Source: Flavobacterium sp. IB48 (GTDB taxonomy: Bacteria > Bacteroidota > Bacteroidia > Flavobacteriales > Flavobacteriaceae). Taken from it: a DNA stretch of 64,000 bases. The notes beneath the pieces are model-generated. The model did no database searches. It was not told where the DNA came from and saw nothing but the letters and a program-made list of their open reading frames with translations. The stretch lies in contig NZ_JAEFCA010000001.1 in assembly GCF_016405855.1 (NCBI RefSeq), positions 1,216,840 to 1,280,839 on the forward strand, written 5' to 3'. The position numbers were made by a program, and so were the translations under genes. Position 1 is the first letter of the stretch, and every line of letters starts with the position of its first letter. Shown piece after piece: positions 8,235-17,136 of this stretch.

Positions 8235-9734
8235 ATGAAGAAAATATATCTAACCATTTTAATATTGTTTGTGTATTGCGGTTATTCTCAATCACAATCA
8301 GAAAAAAGTTTAAAGCAAGGACAATATTCAAACCCGATTTTTGCGGGTGACTATCCAGATCCTAGTTTGTTGCGCGACGGAAAAGATTATTATGTCGTTC
8401 ATTCTTCTTTTGATTATTATCCCGGGCTTTTAATTTGGCACTCAACCGATTTAATGAATTGGGAACCTGTAACCAATGCACTTCATAAATATGTTGGAGC
8501 CGTTTGGGCGCCAGATTTAATCAAATACAAAAATAAATATTACATCTATTTTCCTGCCAATAATACCAATTTTGTAGTTACTGCAGATTCTATTAACGGA
8601 CCTTGGAGCGAACCAGTAGATTTGAAAATTGGGAACATAGATCCTGGACACGTAACAGATGATAAAGGAAACCGCTTTTTATATTTCAGTAACGGCGGTT
8701 ATGTCGCTTTATCAAAAGACGGACTTTCGGTAACCAGCGAATTAAAACATGTTTATGACGGTTGGAAAATTCCGCGCGAATGGAGTATTGAATGTTTTTG
8801 TATGGAAGGACCAAAATTATTCAAGCGCGGAGAATACTATTATTTGACCGTTGCCGAAGGTGGAACCGCTGGGCCAGCGACAAGCCATATGGTGATTTCG
8901 GCAAGATCAAAATCGCCTTTGGGACCTTGGGAAAACTCACCACATAACCCGATTGTGCGTACGAACAGCAGTTCTGAAACCTGGTGGTCAAAAGGACACA
9001 GCACTGTTTTTGAAGATGCAAACGGAAAATGGTGGATGATTTTTCATGGTTATGAAAAAGACTATTATAACTTAGGCCGTCAAACTTTGTTACAACCTGT
9101 GGAATGGACAAAAGACGGTTGGTATAAAATTTCTGATAACATTCAAACTGATAAACCGATTGCAAAACCTGAGGGAAAGACGCTTCCTGAGTTTTCTTTG
9201 AGCGATAATTTTGGAGGTTCGGCCTTAAAGCCACAATGGAAGTTTTATAATGAAGTGGAAAACTCAAGATTTAAAGTGGCTAATAATACTTTGACAATTG
9301 AAGGAAAAGGCGATGGAGTAGGAAACAGTTCTCCGCTAGTAGTTGTACCAGGCGGACATTCTTATTCTGCAGAAGTTGAAATGGAAATTGAAGGCGACGC
9401 AACTGGCGGATTGGTGCTTTTTTACGATAATAAATATTACTCGGGGATTTTAGCCGATCAAAATAACATTTTGGCCAATTTGAGAGGATGGCAGTTTCCA
9501 ACGGAGAAAAATACGCATACGCGAAAAGTCTTTCTTAAACTGAAAAACATTAAAAACACTGTAGATATGTTTTACAGTATTGATGGAAAAGACTGGAAAA
9601 AAATCGAAAACTCTGTAGAAGTTTCAGGATACAATCATAATGTTTTGAGTGGATTTTTGGGATTAAGGATTGGTCTTTGCTCTATTGGAAAAGGAAGTGT
9701 GAAGTTTAAGAATTTTGTTTACAAGGCGCTTTAG
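8235..9734 (+). CDS. Secreted GH43-family glycosidase
   Basis: The protein is 499 residues from the ATG at 8235. Upstream in-frame Mets fall within the palindromic repeat and would bury the signal peptide (MKKIYLTILILFVYCGYSQS). The five-bladed propeller domain shows the GH43 catalytic set: the base Asp in DYPDPS, an Asp in NIDPGH, and the acid Glu in MEGPKLF. A C-terminal beta-sandwich of the GH43 C2 type covers about residues 320-499. The family cleaves xylan, arabinan or similar beta-linked side chains. The enzyme is probably periplasmic or outer-membrane associated. No SusC/SusD genes are adjacent, so it is not in a visible polysaccharide utilisation locus. Confidence 0.9.
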   Translation: MKKIYLTILILFVYCGYSQSQSEKSLKQGQYSNPIFAGDYPDPSLLRDGKDYYVVHSSFDYYPGLLIWHSTDLMNWEPVTNALHKYVGAVWAPDLIKYKNKYYIYFPANNTNFVVTADSINGPWSEPVDLKIGNIDPGHVTDDKGNRFLYFSNGGYVALSKDGLSVTSELKHVYDGWKIPREWSIECFCMEGPKLFKRGEYYYLTVAEGGTAGPATSHMVISARSKSPLGPWENSPHNPIVRTNSSSETWWSKGHSTVFEDANGKWWMIFHGYEKDYYNLGRQTLLQPVEWTKDGWYKISDNIQTDKPIAKPEGKTLPEFSLSDNFGGSALKPQWKFYNEVENSRFKVANNTLTIEGKGDGVGNSSPLVVVPGGHSYSAEVEMEIEGDATGGLVLFYDNKYYSGILADQNNILANLRGWQFPTEKNTHTRKVFLKLKNIKNTVDMFYSIDGKDWKKIENSVEVSGYNHNVLSGFLGLRIGLCSIGKGSVKFKNFVYKAL

Positions 9735-9744
9735 TTTTTTTTTC

Positions 9745-9895
9745 TGCCACAAAGGCACAAAGGCGCAAAGATTTTTTATTAAGAATCTAAGTTTTTTAAG
9801 TTAGTCATCTGTGCTAATGTGCTTAAATCTTTTAATCCCGATAGCTATCGGGAGCGTGAAACAATAAAACTTTGTGCCTTCGCGTCTTCGTGGCA
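9745..9895. repeat. Imperfect inverted repeat with central CCCGATAG palindrome
   Basis: The arm 9745-9770 (TGCCACAAAGGCACAAAG..) is largely the reverse complement of 9870-9895. An 18-bp perfect palindrome (TCCCGATAGCTATCGGGA) lies between them at 9836-9853. The element starts right after the GH43 stop and may end its transcript. Confidence 0.75.
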
Positions 9896-9988
9896 AAACC
9901 CACATAAAATAGAACCAGTTTAAACTACGTTTCGAGCTTATAAATGAGAATATATTTCGCAATCTTTGCAGCGGAAAAAAACAAATTT

Positions 9989-10216
9989 ATGAGCAAGACT
10001 AAATTAATCATCAATAAAAATGGTTCTATCAAAATTGAAGGAGATTTTGAAATCATGGATCCAGAAGGAGCACTTTACGGTTTACAAGGAAGACAAGCGC
10101 TTGGACTTTGCCGTTGCGGACATTCTTCAAACAAGCCATTTTGCGATGGGGCACACAGAAACAACTTCGAACACGATTCAAAGGCTTTCGATTTACCGCC
10201 AATGAAAACGAACTAA
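9989..10216 (+). CDS. CDGSH iron-sulfur domain protein
   Basis: The motif CRCGHSSNKPFCDGAH matches CDGSH-type 2Fe-2S binding exactly (three Cys and one His ligand). The ATG at 9989 (MSKTKLIINK) gives 75 residues, a normal length for single-domain members. The ATG at 9944 would add a hydrophobic stub and is less likely. CDGSH proteins bind a redox-active cluster and act in electron or cluster transfer; the partner here is unknown. It is a single gene with its own terminator. Confidence 0.9.
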   Translation: MSKTKLIINKNGSIKIEGDFEIMDPEGALYGLQGRQALGLCRCGHSSNKPFCDGAHRNNFEHDSKAFDLPPMKTN

Positions 10217-10240
10217 GAAGTTCTATAGTTTTAAATATTT

Positions 10241-10271
10241 GAAACCGCATTCTGCCAGATGCGGTTTTTTT
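10241..10271 (+). terminator. Terminator after the CDGSH gene
   Basis: AAACCGCAT pairs with ATGCGGTTT around an 8-base loop and is followed by a T run. It also lies directly beyond the stop of the convergent lipoprotein gene. Confidence 0.85.
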
Positions 10272-10278
10272 GTTTGAT

Positions 10279-10869
10279 TTAATAAACGATGCAGTTTTTG
10301 GTTTTTAAATAAAAACCTTGACTTTTTATGCTTTTCAGTTGCCCCAAAGAATCAATAGAAACCAGAAATGATTCTTTAGATTCAGGACAGCTAATATATT
10401 TCATGACTTTTAAATCATAACCATTTTTTGTTTTGAGATAACCATTTCCTTTTGGATTATATGGGTCAATATCAAAATCTTGAATTTTAGCAATTAGAAA
10501 AGCTTCTTCTGGGTTATCAATTTTATTTATATAAGTGATTAATTCTTCTTTTTTTAAAACATAGTTCCATTTATTATTATCGAAATAAATTATAGTGTAA
10601 CTACAACTCATAGGTTGACAACCCGTGAAAAAACCACTTTGGATGGGTTGGTAATTGTTTTTTTGTTTTAGCTTTTTATCTCCCTTGTAAAATATCACTT
10701 TAGGAGTAAGTGGCAGAGAAAAGTTAATTTCCCAATAAGCATATTCTTTATTAGGATTGATCTTTTTTAGCAAACTTTCAACATCTGCTTCTTTCGAAGT
10801 TAGAGGTTGGTATTTTGTATCCTTGCAAGATATCAGAACCAGAAAGATCAATAGAATAATTTTTTTCAT
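10279..10869 (-). CDS. Hypothetical lipoprotein
   Basis: The N-terminus MKKIILLIFLVLISCKDTKY is a clear lipoprotein signal with the lipid-bearing Cys at residue 16. The mature part (about 180 residues) has no motif I recognise. It contains several Cys residues, including CQPMSC near the middle, which could form disulfides in the periplasm. It starts 13 bases after the phzF stop, so the two may be cotranscribed. Function unknown. Confidence 0.75.
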   Translation of the reverse strand: MKKIILLIFLVLISCKDTKYQPLTSKEADVESLLKKINPNKEYAYWEINFSLPLTPKVIFYKGDKKLKQKNNYQPIQSGFFTGCQPMSCSYTIIYFDNNKWNYVLKKEELITYINKIDNPEEAFLIAKIQDFDIDPYNPKGNGYLKTKNGYDLKVMKYISCPESKESFLVSIDSLGQLKSIKSQGFYLKTKNCIVY

Positions 10870-10882
10870 GAATATTTCGGCA

Positions 10883-11785
10883 TTAAATATAAAGTTCTCC
10901 TTTCATGGTTATAATCGAAGAACCTCCAACCAAAATATCTTCCTGACGATTCATAACTTCAATCAAAGAGGCCTGTTTTAGTTTGACACCTTGAAGAATT
11001 TTATATTCTTTATCAGATTTAGTGAATTTCTTTTCTGTTAAAAATCCAATTAAAGGTCCCGCAGCCGTTCCCGTTGCAGGATCTTCATTTATTCCGATTA
11101 TCGGATTAAAGAATCTTGTTTCAACGATATGATCTAGACCTTCATCTGCTGGAGCGAAACAATAAAAACCTTCAAAATTATATTCTTTAGAGATCTGAAT
11201 TAAGAGCTGATTGTCTGGAACAAAGCTGTTTAATATTTGGCTATTCTTTATCGGAACCATTGTATGGGCAACTTCTGTTTTAACTATTGTTGGAACAAAA
11301 GAATTTACATCCAAGTCCTCAATTTTTAAACCTAGCGCCACCGCAATTCTATACGTTGGGATTTCCTGTTTGATCACAGCCGATTTCTGGTGCATTTTAA
11401 CAACCGGAAAAAAAGTATCCAAATCAAAACTTACCGTTACCGGAATTGCCGAATGATTCATAATTACAAAAGGTTCACTTTCGTTTTGCTCATCAAAAAT
11501 TGGAATTCCTTTTAATAGAGCACCACAAACTGCACCTAATAAATTATGGCCTGCACCGTCGATTTCGATTCCAGTTGGAGTAAATGAACGAACGACAAGC
11601 GCTTTTTCTCTTACAGAATAATAAACAAAAGAAGTTTCAGAGTAGCCAAATTCTTTAGAAATATCCTGATAGGTTTCTAATTTTAAATTTCCATCTGTAA
11701 AAACAACCGAAAGCGGATTTCCTTTGTAACTTTCGTTTGAGAATACGTCTAAAACGTAATATTCTAATGCTTTTCTTTCCCCCAT
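10883..11785 (-). CDS. PhzF-family isomerase
   Basis: This 300-residue protein matches the PhzF/YddE fold, two diaminopimelate epimerase-like halves. The start of the fold is VLDVFSNESYKGNPLSVV, and the catalytic Glu is Glu50 in YSETSF. The second half carries the family signature NEDPATGTAAGPL. In the first half the usual CGH reads AGH (DGAGHNLLGA). PhzF enzymes isomerise or epimerise small substrates; no phenazine genes are nearby, so the substrate is unknown. It shares a divergent 232-base gap with the patatin gene. Confidence 0.88.
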   Translation of the reverse strand: MGERKALEYYVLDVFSNESYKGNPLSVVFTDGNLKLETYQDISKEFGYSETSFVYYSVREKALVVRSFTPTGIEIDGAGHNLLGAVCGALLKGIPIFDEQNESEPFVIMNHSAIPVTVSFDLDTFFPVVKMHQKSAVIKQEIPTYRIAVALGLKIEDLDVNSFVPTIVKTEVAHTMVPIKNSQILNSFVPDNQLLIQISKEYNFEGFYCFAPADEGLDHIVETRFFNPIIGINEDPATGTAAGPLIGFLTEKKFTKSDKEYKILQGVKLKQASLIEVMNRQEDILVGGSSIITMKGELYI

Positions 11786-12017
11786 ATTTTCTTGTTTTTA
11801 AGCTTAACCCTCTCTTAAAGGAATAAAATTACGCTTTATTCTTGTATTTCATAAACACGTTTTATTTTTCAAGGTTATTTTAAGATTACTCTTTAATTAA
11901 AAATTTGTTTCTAATTCAGAAAATAAAATCAGAAAAAGTTAAAAATCAATGAACAAGCATTTTAGTTTGAATTAATTCAAGTAATTTTAAACTTTAAAAA
12001 ATAATGTTGTTATTTTT

Positions 12018-13574
12018 ATGATGGTTAAGAGATTTTCGATAGGATTCTTTTTTCTTTTTCTAGTCAATGAGGGAGTTGCTCAAAATAAGATTAATCTATT
12101 TTCTGAGATTAACTATAACTCGATTCCTGCGGTCAATTTGAGTGAATACAAATCGGTTCAGGATCGCGACAGTAGGCTTCAAAACCCTAATATTGCTTTG
12201 GGAGTTGCTATTTCTGGCGGAGGATCTAGAGCGCAGTTTTTTAGTATGGGAGTTCTTTTAGGTTTGGAAGAAATTCAAGAAGACAACTCGAGCCGTAATT
12301 TTCTAAATGAAATAGATTATTTTTCGACTGTTTCTGGAGGCTGTTACTCGGCAGGTTATTATTTGACCATTCTGAAAAACAAATTGCAATATGATAATTG
12401 CAGTTTTAACGAATTTTATTTTTCTAAAGCCGATGCTTTCAAATCAGATGTCAATAAATCGGCTACTATTTTTTCTCTTTTAAATAACAGCAGAAACGAA
12501 AAAGGAGAAAAAATTTCGATGGCACAACGGCTTGATCTGGAAGTTTTGCAATATGATAGCGCTAACCCAGAAAATCAGAATAAGTTTAAGACTCAAATGT
12601 TATTGTCTGATTTCTTTATTCCAAAAGACAGCAAACTTAATCCGCAATTGCCTATTATGGTGGCAAATGGAACGGCTTATAATAACGGAGAACGATTTCC
12701 ATTCATGCCACACATTATTCGTGCTTTAAAAATTGATGCGTCTTTGGCTCCTAATAAAGCTTCACTTTCGCTTGACGAAAATCATATCAATAACGGTTAC
12801 GACTTTCCGCTGACTTATGCTATTACGGCAAGTTCTGCTTTTCCTGGCGTTCTTCCTAAGACCAAATTCGGAATCAAAAATCAAGATAAAATTTTATGCG
12901 TTATTGATGGCGGTGCGTCTGATAATATGGGATATGAAACCTTAATAGAACTGCTTCACAACGATTCTAAAGTGAAAGACAAGAATAAAAAAGCGCTTTT
13001 TATTGATTGTTTAGGGCAAGGGAAAAAAGCGCCTTTTATAAATGATGAAAAGATTAGGCTGCTTTCTTTGTTAGAGACTGCTTCTTTGTATACGGTTCAA
13101 ACTAGGTATATGACTTTTGAAAAAGATGTCGAAAATGTGCTGGATAAATACAAAATCCCGACTTCAAATTATCAAGTAATTGGTTTTACAACTTTGCGTG
13201 ATTATTTAATAACCTTGAAAAAAGATAAGGCTTACGAAGAGTTAGTAAAACAATTAAAAGATACTGATGATGAAGCTGCAAGTTGGCTGAAACTTCACGA
13301 TGATTTTCGAGCCAAATTGATTGCAAAGTTTGGTATGGACAGTTTTAAAAAAGATAAATTTGGTGAACCCCAATTGTCTAGTTTGGATAGAGAAAAGTTT
13401 AAAGATTTTGATGCAAGCGAACTTTTAATGCTTTATGAGTATGCTTCGCATGTTGAAACCAAATTAAAAATAACCCCAGAAGAAAAAGAAATGCTATTAC
13501 TGTCTGGGCGTTTTGCGGTTTTTTTGAAAACCAATGAACTGAAAAACTTGTTAGTAGAAAATAAAGGAATTTAG
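12018..13574 (+). CDS. Secreted patatin-like phospholipase
   Basis: The 518-residue protein has a signal peptide ending near GVAQ and a patatin domain. The oxyanion loop is SGGGSRA, the nucleophile Ser sits in TVSGGCYSAG, and the catalytic Asp is in DGGASDN. Patatins hydrolyse acyl esters of phospholipids with a Ser-Asp dyad. Two adjacent in-frame ATGs (12018 and 12021) are equivalent starts. The C-terminal 180 residues look helical and lack a known domain. Its stop directly abuts the stop of the convergent PrcB-like gene. It is likely periplasmic or on the outer membrane, with lipid turnover as its role. Confidence 0.88.
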   Translation: MMVKRFSIGFFFLFLVNEGVAQNKINLFSEINYNSIPAVNLSEYKSVQDRDSRLQNPNIALGVAISGGGSRAQFFSMGVLLGLEEIQEDNSSRNFLNEIDYFSTVSGGCYSAGYYLTILKNKLQYDNCSFNEFYFSKADAFKSDVNKSATIFSLLNNSRNEKGEKISMAQRLDLEVLQYDSANPENQNKFKTQMLLSDFFIPKDSKLNPQLPIMVANGTAYNNGERFPFMPHIIRALKIDASLAPNKASLSLDENHINNGYDFPLTYAITASSAFPGVLPKTKFGIKNQDKILCVIDGGASDNMGYETLIELLHNDSKVKDKNKKALFIDCLGQGKKAPFINDEKIRLLSLLETASLYTVQTRYMTFEKDVENVLDKYKIPTSNYQVIGFTTLRDYLITLKKDKAYEELVKQLKDTDDEAASWLKLHDDFRAKLIAKFGMDSFKKDKFGEPQLSSLDREKFKDFDASELLMLYEYASHVETKLKITPEEKEMLLLSGRFAVFLKTNELKNLLVENKGI

Positions 13575-14024
13575 CTATTGCTCAAAAATAACCTTTTTGT
13601 CTGTTTTGTCTGTTTTAATGATATCGTAAGGTCTTGATAGCTTTAAAGTGCTATTGCCATTTTTTAGTTTTTCTACTTTGACGATAATGGTATTTCGGTT
13701 TTCGGTAATTTCGACAATATCTATAGAATGTCCGCCACTGTTTTGGGTTTTGTCTATAACAGCAATGACTTGATATTTACTGAAATCGATGTTTATTTCT
13801 TTAAAATCTTTTGATAAATCACTAGAAACATTCATTTCTGTAATTAATTTATCCCAACTTTTTTGATCTTTAATTATTAAATGTCGCGGAGCAAGACTTT
13901 TATCATTAGGAAAAGAATCTCCTTTGGCAACTAACGAATATTGTACATCAGAGTTTGGTAAATCATCATTTTCACAACTTGTCAAAACAAGCAGAATGCT
14001 AAGAATTAAGATGATCTGTTTCAT
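13575..14024 (-). CDS. PrcB-like lipoprotein
   Basis: The signal MKQIILILSILLVLTSC gives a lipidated Cys. The acidic residues after it (ENDDLPNSD) resemble the surface-export signal of Bacteroidota lipoproteins. The C-terminal half contains AVIDKTQNSGGHSIDIVEI, the signature of the PrcB C-terminal domain, first described in a Treponema protease complex. Length is 149 residues. Its stop codon touches the patatin stop (TAGCTA at 13572-13577), leaving no room for a terminator between the convergent genes. Confidence 0.75.
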   Translation of the reverse strand: MKQIILILSILLVLTSCENDDLPNSDVQYSLVAKGDSFPNDKSLAPRHLIIKDQKSWDKLITEMNVSSDLSKDFKEINIDFSKYQVIAVIDKTQNSGGHSIDIVEITENRNTIIVKVEKLKNGNSTLKLSRPYDIIKTDKTDKKVIFEQ

Positions 14025-14210
14025 GATTTTGGTTTTGGTTGCAAAAACTTTTATATAAAGTTTTATCTATATAATCAGATGCATTTGTCTCCAAATAGTT
14101 GCGTTAAAGGTGTTTAATTTATTAGCATCTTTATATTAGATAAAGATAACGCTAATTTTGATTAAAGATTGTGCTCAATAACAAATAAAAATAATGCAAA
14201 TGGTATAATT

Positions 14211-14633
14211 TTATTTAATATCATTCTCATCCATTAACATTTGTTCTCTTATATAAGTTTGAAACGACTTATTAGTGTAATAAAGTTCTCCGCTTTCGTG
14301 CCAAAATTCAACGATTTTACCATCATTCCGATCAAAGTCAAAACCAGAAAAATCGCCAGAAAAATTATCTCCAAAAAACCAAATGTTTGATTTCAATTCG
14401 TAGTGATTCTCCAAGCCTAAGTCTTCTAAATTAAATAATGAAGAGGCAATATTAAATTGACAGTTTCTAAAACTTCCCGAACCAACTTCTTGTAAATAAG
14501 TAATATAATCTTCGGGTAGTTTTGGAAATTCTGAAAGAAGATCTTCAATTTGATTTACGGTTAAGGCTGTTCTGTTATTGTTGTCTTCTACCTTTTTGAG
14601 GAATTCTATTTCTAAATTGTAGTTTATTGCCAT
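14211..14633 (-). CDS. SMI1/KNR4 (SUKH) family protein
   Basis: The 140-residue protein has SUKH features: LPEDYITYLQEVGSGSF near the N-terminus, a central WFFGDNFSGDFSGFDF, and a C-terminal helix. In bacteria such proteins are often immunity proteins against contact-dependent or type VI-like nuclease toxins. No toxin is visible next to it. It lies five bases after an unknown gene on the same strand, so the two form an operon. A cytoplasmic immunity or regulatory role is an inference from the family. Confidence 0.75.
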   Translation of the reverse strand: MAINYNLEIEFLKKVEDNNNRTALTVNQIEDLLSEFPKLPEDYITYLQEVGSGSFRNCQFNIASSLFNLEDLGLENHYELKSNIWFFGDNFSGDFSGFDFDRNDGKIVEFWHESGELYYTNKSFQTYIREQMLMDENDIK

Positions 14634-14638
14634 AAATT

Positions 14639-15142
14639 TTAGTCTTCAAGTTCTTTCTTGCAAATATCTATTTCGCGTTGTACTTCTTTTTCCAATTTTG
14701 GTAATTCGTTGGTAATCCAATCTTGGCTTTCTTTGCTGAGGTAGTTTTTATTCTCGTCTAGCTTGTACTTCATAGCGCCATTAATCACCGTTATCATTTC
14801 TTCGACTTTACATGTGCCGTTTGCAAAGTTTGGATCTATTAAATATTTTAAAATTTCTTTTTCGGACATAGGTTTGTAATACAAAATATGACTGACTAAA
14901 GGAAAATAAAAGTAAAAGTAATTATTGGTGTTAGAAGCAAATCGTATTTTGTGTAAGGCTAATATCAAAGAGTCTAATTCTGAATTTGTAGTTTGAAAAT
15001 TCAACTTTTTTAAAAGATCAAAACAAATTTTGGAGTAAGGCAGTATTTTTCCAACTTCTTCCAGATAAGTAAATGTCTTTTCAAAATTATTACAGTCGTT
15101 ATTTCCAAAAGAATTCATAAGAGAGCGAATTTTATTTTTCAT
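14639..15142 (-). CDS. Hypothetical protein paired with the SUKH gene
   Basis: I do not recognise a family. The 167-residue protein is mostly helical, with a Tyr/Phe-rich patch (NNYFYFYFPLVSHILYY) near the centre and a charged C-terminus (KLEKEVQREIDICKKELED). There is no signal peptide or membrane segment. It is immediately upstream of the SUKH-family gene, with five bases between, so a joint role, possibly as immunity proteins, is a guess from context. Confidence 0.6.
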   Translation of the reverse strand: MKNKIRSLMNSFGNNDCNNFEKTFTYLEEVGKILPYSKICFDLLKKLNFQTTNSELDSLILALHKIRFASNTNNYFYFYFPLVSHILYYKPMSEKEILKYLIDPNFANGTCKVEEMITVINGAMKYKLDENKNYLSKESQDWITNELPKLEKEVQREIDICKKELED

Positions 15143-15440
15143 TTTAAATCTATACAGTAGTCTAAATGATACATTTTTGAGGTCTATTTATTTGGAAGTT
15201 TTTAATTGATGGGAAGGGTTTCAGATAGTGCTAAAATACAGTTTTTCTATTTAAAAGAATTAATACATTTTCTGTTATCATTGAGTAAAAAATAGCAAGA
15301 TAACTATTGTCTTCAGTTTTGTTAATGCTTGAAATAACTAATTTTTCTCTCTTTTTGTTTTTTCAATTTTCAATTAGTTTTACAGTCATCTCGATTATTT
15401 GCCGCAACTTTGCAAAACAATCTTTTAAATAAAAACTCAA
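15143..15440. other. AT-rich divergent intergenic region
   Basis: This is the gap between the divergent 14639-15142 and 15441 genes. I see no ORF, strong hairpin or exact TAnnTTTG box. CAACTTTG at 15405-15412 is the nearest match for the rightward gene. Confidence 0.5.
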
Positions 15441-15980
15441 ATGGAATTCGGTAAAATCATAATTTCAGAAACTGCTTCAAAAAGCGAAAACCCGCAAGAT
15501 GTTGTTAATTCGAATATTTCGGTAATCAATTTAATGAGAGAAGAAAAAATAGACGACGACTTGATTCACGAAGATGCTTTAATGAGTTACTATCTGGATT
15601 TTTACGCCTCAAAATATGCGGAAGGTAATTTTTCGAAATTCGTTTATGATTCAGGATGGAATAAAGAATTGAACGAGTTAATTGAAGAAGGCTTAGCTTT
15701 AATAGGCGCAGAAAAACATTTGGAATTGTTTAAAGAGCAATGCCGTAAACTGCGTTTGCAAAGCAACATTAAATTAGGAAAATTTCTAAAAGAAAAATAC
15801 GACACACCAAATGCTTTCAAGGATTTGCTAAACAATAATGCTTATTTTGAATTGGATGAAAACTTGGCAGAGTTGAATGCCGCTTTCTTAAAATCGCATC
15901 CTGATACAGAAGTACTTTCGGTAGAAGAAATGTTTAAAACACTGGAAGAATTTGTAGGACACGAAATTAAGAGAGATTAA
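15441..15980 (+). CDS. Hypothetical protein, possibly DMP19-like
   Basis: The 179-residue acidic protein is soluble and helical. The central segment MSYYLDFYASKYAEGNFSKF resembles the DUF4375/DMP19 fold, whose Neisseria member is a DNA mimic. I make this call with low confidence because only that short region is suggestive. It is followed 77 bases later by a lipoprotein gene on the same strand. Confidence 0.5.
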   Translation: MEFGKIIISETASKSENPQDVVNSNISVINLMREEKIDDDLIHEDALMSYYLDFYASKYAEGNFSKFVYDSGWNKELNELIEEGLALIGAEKHLELFKEQCRKLRLQSNIKLGKFLKEKYDTPNAFKDLLNNNAYFELDENLAELNAAFLKSHPDTEVLSVEEMFKTLEEFVGHEIKRD

Positions 15981-16057
15981 GTTTTTATTTTTTTGCTGTG
16001 GTTTGTAAGAAAATTATATATTTGGAATGCCCTAAATTTTCTAACAAACCAAAGCCT

Positions 16058-16978
16058 ATGAAAAAAACGATTCTTTTAAGTGCCGTTTTGATGTTTCTGT
16101 TTTCCTGTGGGAAAAAGGAAAATGTTAAAAACGATGCCGAAGTTCAGTATCAGGAATTGCTTTCAGAAACACAAGCACATCTTGGTCTTGGTAAGAAGCC
16201 GATAAAAAAACTCATTTTTAAAAATCCTGATGAAATTGAAGATTCAGAAGAATTAAATCTGGAATTACTTTCTAAAGTCGCTTCCAATCTGCAAATCAAA
16301 TATTCTAGCATTAGAATTAAGGAAACAAGTTCTATCAACTACGATGATAAAACGACATTTTTTGTTTTGACTACAGTTGAACATAGGAAGAAAGCACTTC
16401 GATCGGAGGATGAAGAAGAATTAGGAGATTTTTTTCAGCGTAAATATTTATTTGTAAATAGAGAAGACGGAAGTGTAATTGCTGAAGAATTTGATGAGAA
16501 CTTAGGTTATTATGATAATGAAGCCATTCAGTTTTCTAAATCGCACATTTTAAGAGATTTGGTTTTTCTAAATGAAAAAACTCCTGCTATTGCTTTTTAT
16601 ACAGAAGCCAGTGCAAGCAGCCGAATCGTACTGTATTCTGAACAAAAATTTACGTTGATTACTTTGGCTGACAATGAAATTAAAAAGGTTTTATACGAAT
16701 ATCCTATTCGATTGACCAACGGTGATTCTAACGGAGGCGGAACCTTTCAGGTAGAAACTTTAGAAACGGGAATGAGTTTTTCTGATCAGAAAACAAACGG
16801 TTATTTTGATTTGATAATCACCAAAAACTTTTCTTATGAAGAAGCTGTCGAAAGTGATTTAGAAAACGGAATTGAAGAAAAAAGCGATCTGAAAACCAAA
16901 AAAGAACTTGAAAAAATTAAGTTTAATGGCAGAGATTATGCTTTTCATAGAGACGATAGACATCGTTTTTTGGAGTAA
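16058..16978 (+). CDS. Hypothetical lipoprotein
   Basis: The ATG at 16058 gives MKKTILLSAVLMFLFSC, a lipoprotein signal; an earlier in-frame ATG at 15998 would bury it. The mature protein is about 290 residues, hydrophilic and rich in Glu and Lys. No domain is recognised. It ends with a basic segment (GRDYAFHRDDRHRFLE). It is probably anchored to a membrane facing the periplasm. A hairpin follows the stop. Confidence 0.7.
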   Translation: MKKTILLSAVLMFLFSCGKKENVKNDAEVQYQELLSETQAHLGLGKKPIKKLIFKNPDEIEDSEELNLELLSKVASNLQIKYSSIRIKETSSINYDDKTTFFVLTTVEHRKKALRSEDEEELGDFFQRKYLFVNREDGSVIAEEFDENLGYYDNEAIQFSKSHILRDLVFLNEKTPAIAFYTEASASSRIVLYSEQKFTLITLADNEIKKVLYEYPIRLTNGDSNGGGTFQVETLETGMSFSDQKTNGYFDLIITKNFSYEEAVESDLENGIEEKSDLKTKKELEKIKFNGRDYAFHRDDRHRFLE

Positions 16979-16997
16979 AACTTTATAAAATTCAAAT

Positions 16998-17034
16998 AAT
17001 AGCAAGAGCACTTTTAGAGTGCTTTTGCTATTTA
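16998..17034 (+). terminator. Hairpin after the lipoprotein gene
   Basis: AATAGCAAGAGCACT pairs with AGTGCTTTTGCTATT around a short loop. The following T run is weak, so termination is likely but not certain. Confidence 0.6.
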
Positions 17035-17070
17035 TAGGAGATTTAGGTTTTCCTGAGAAAGTTTGTCCTT

Positions 17071-17097
17071 TTGTTAACAAACATTTCCTTAAATTTG
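17071..17097 (+). promoter_or_regulatory. Candidate serS promoter
   Basis: TTG (17071-17073), a 16-base spacer and TAAATTTG (17090-17097) approximate the Bacteroidota consensus; the spacer is one base short. The start would fall about 33 bases before serS. Confidence 0.5.
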
Positions 17098-17136
17098 CTT
17101 CCGTTATAAAAATACAATAGTTATAAAAATCAAGCT

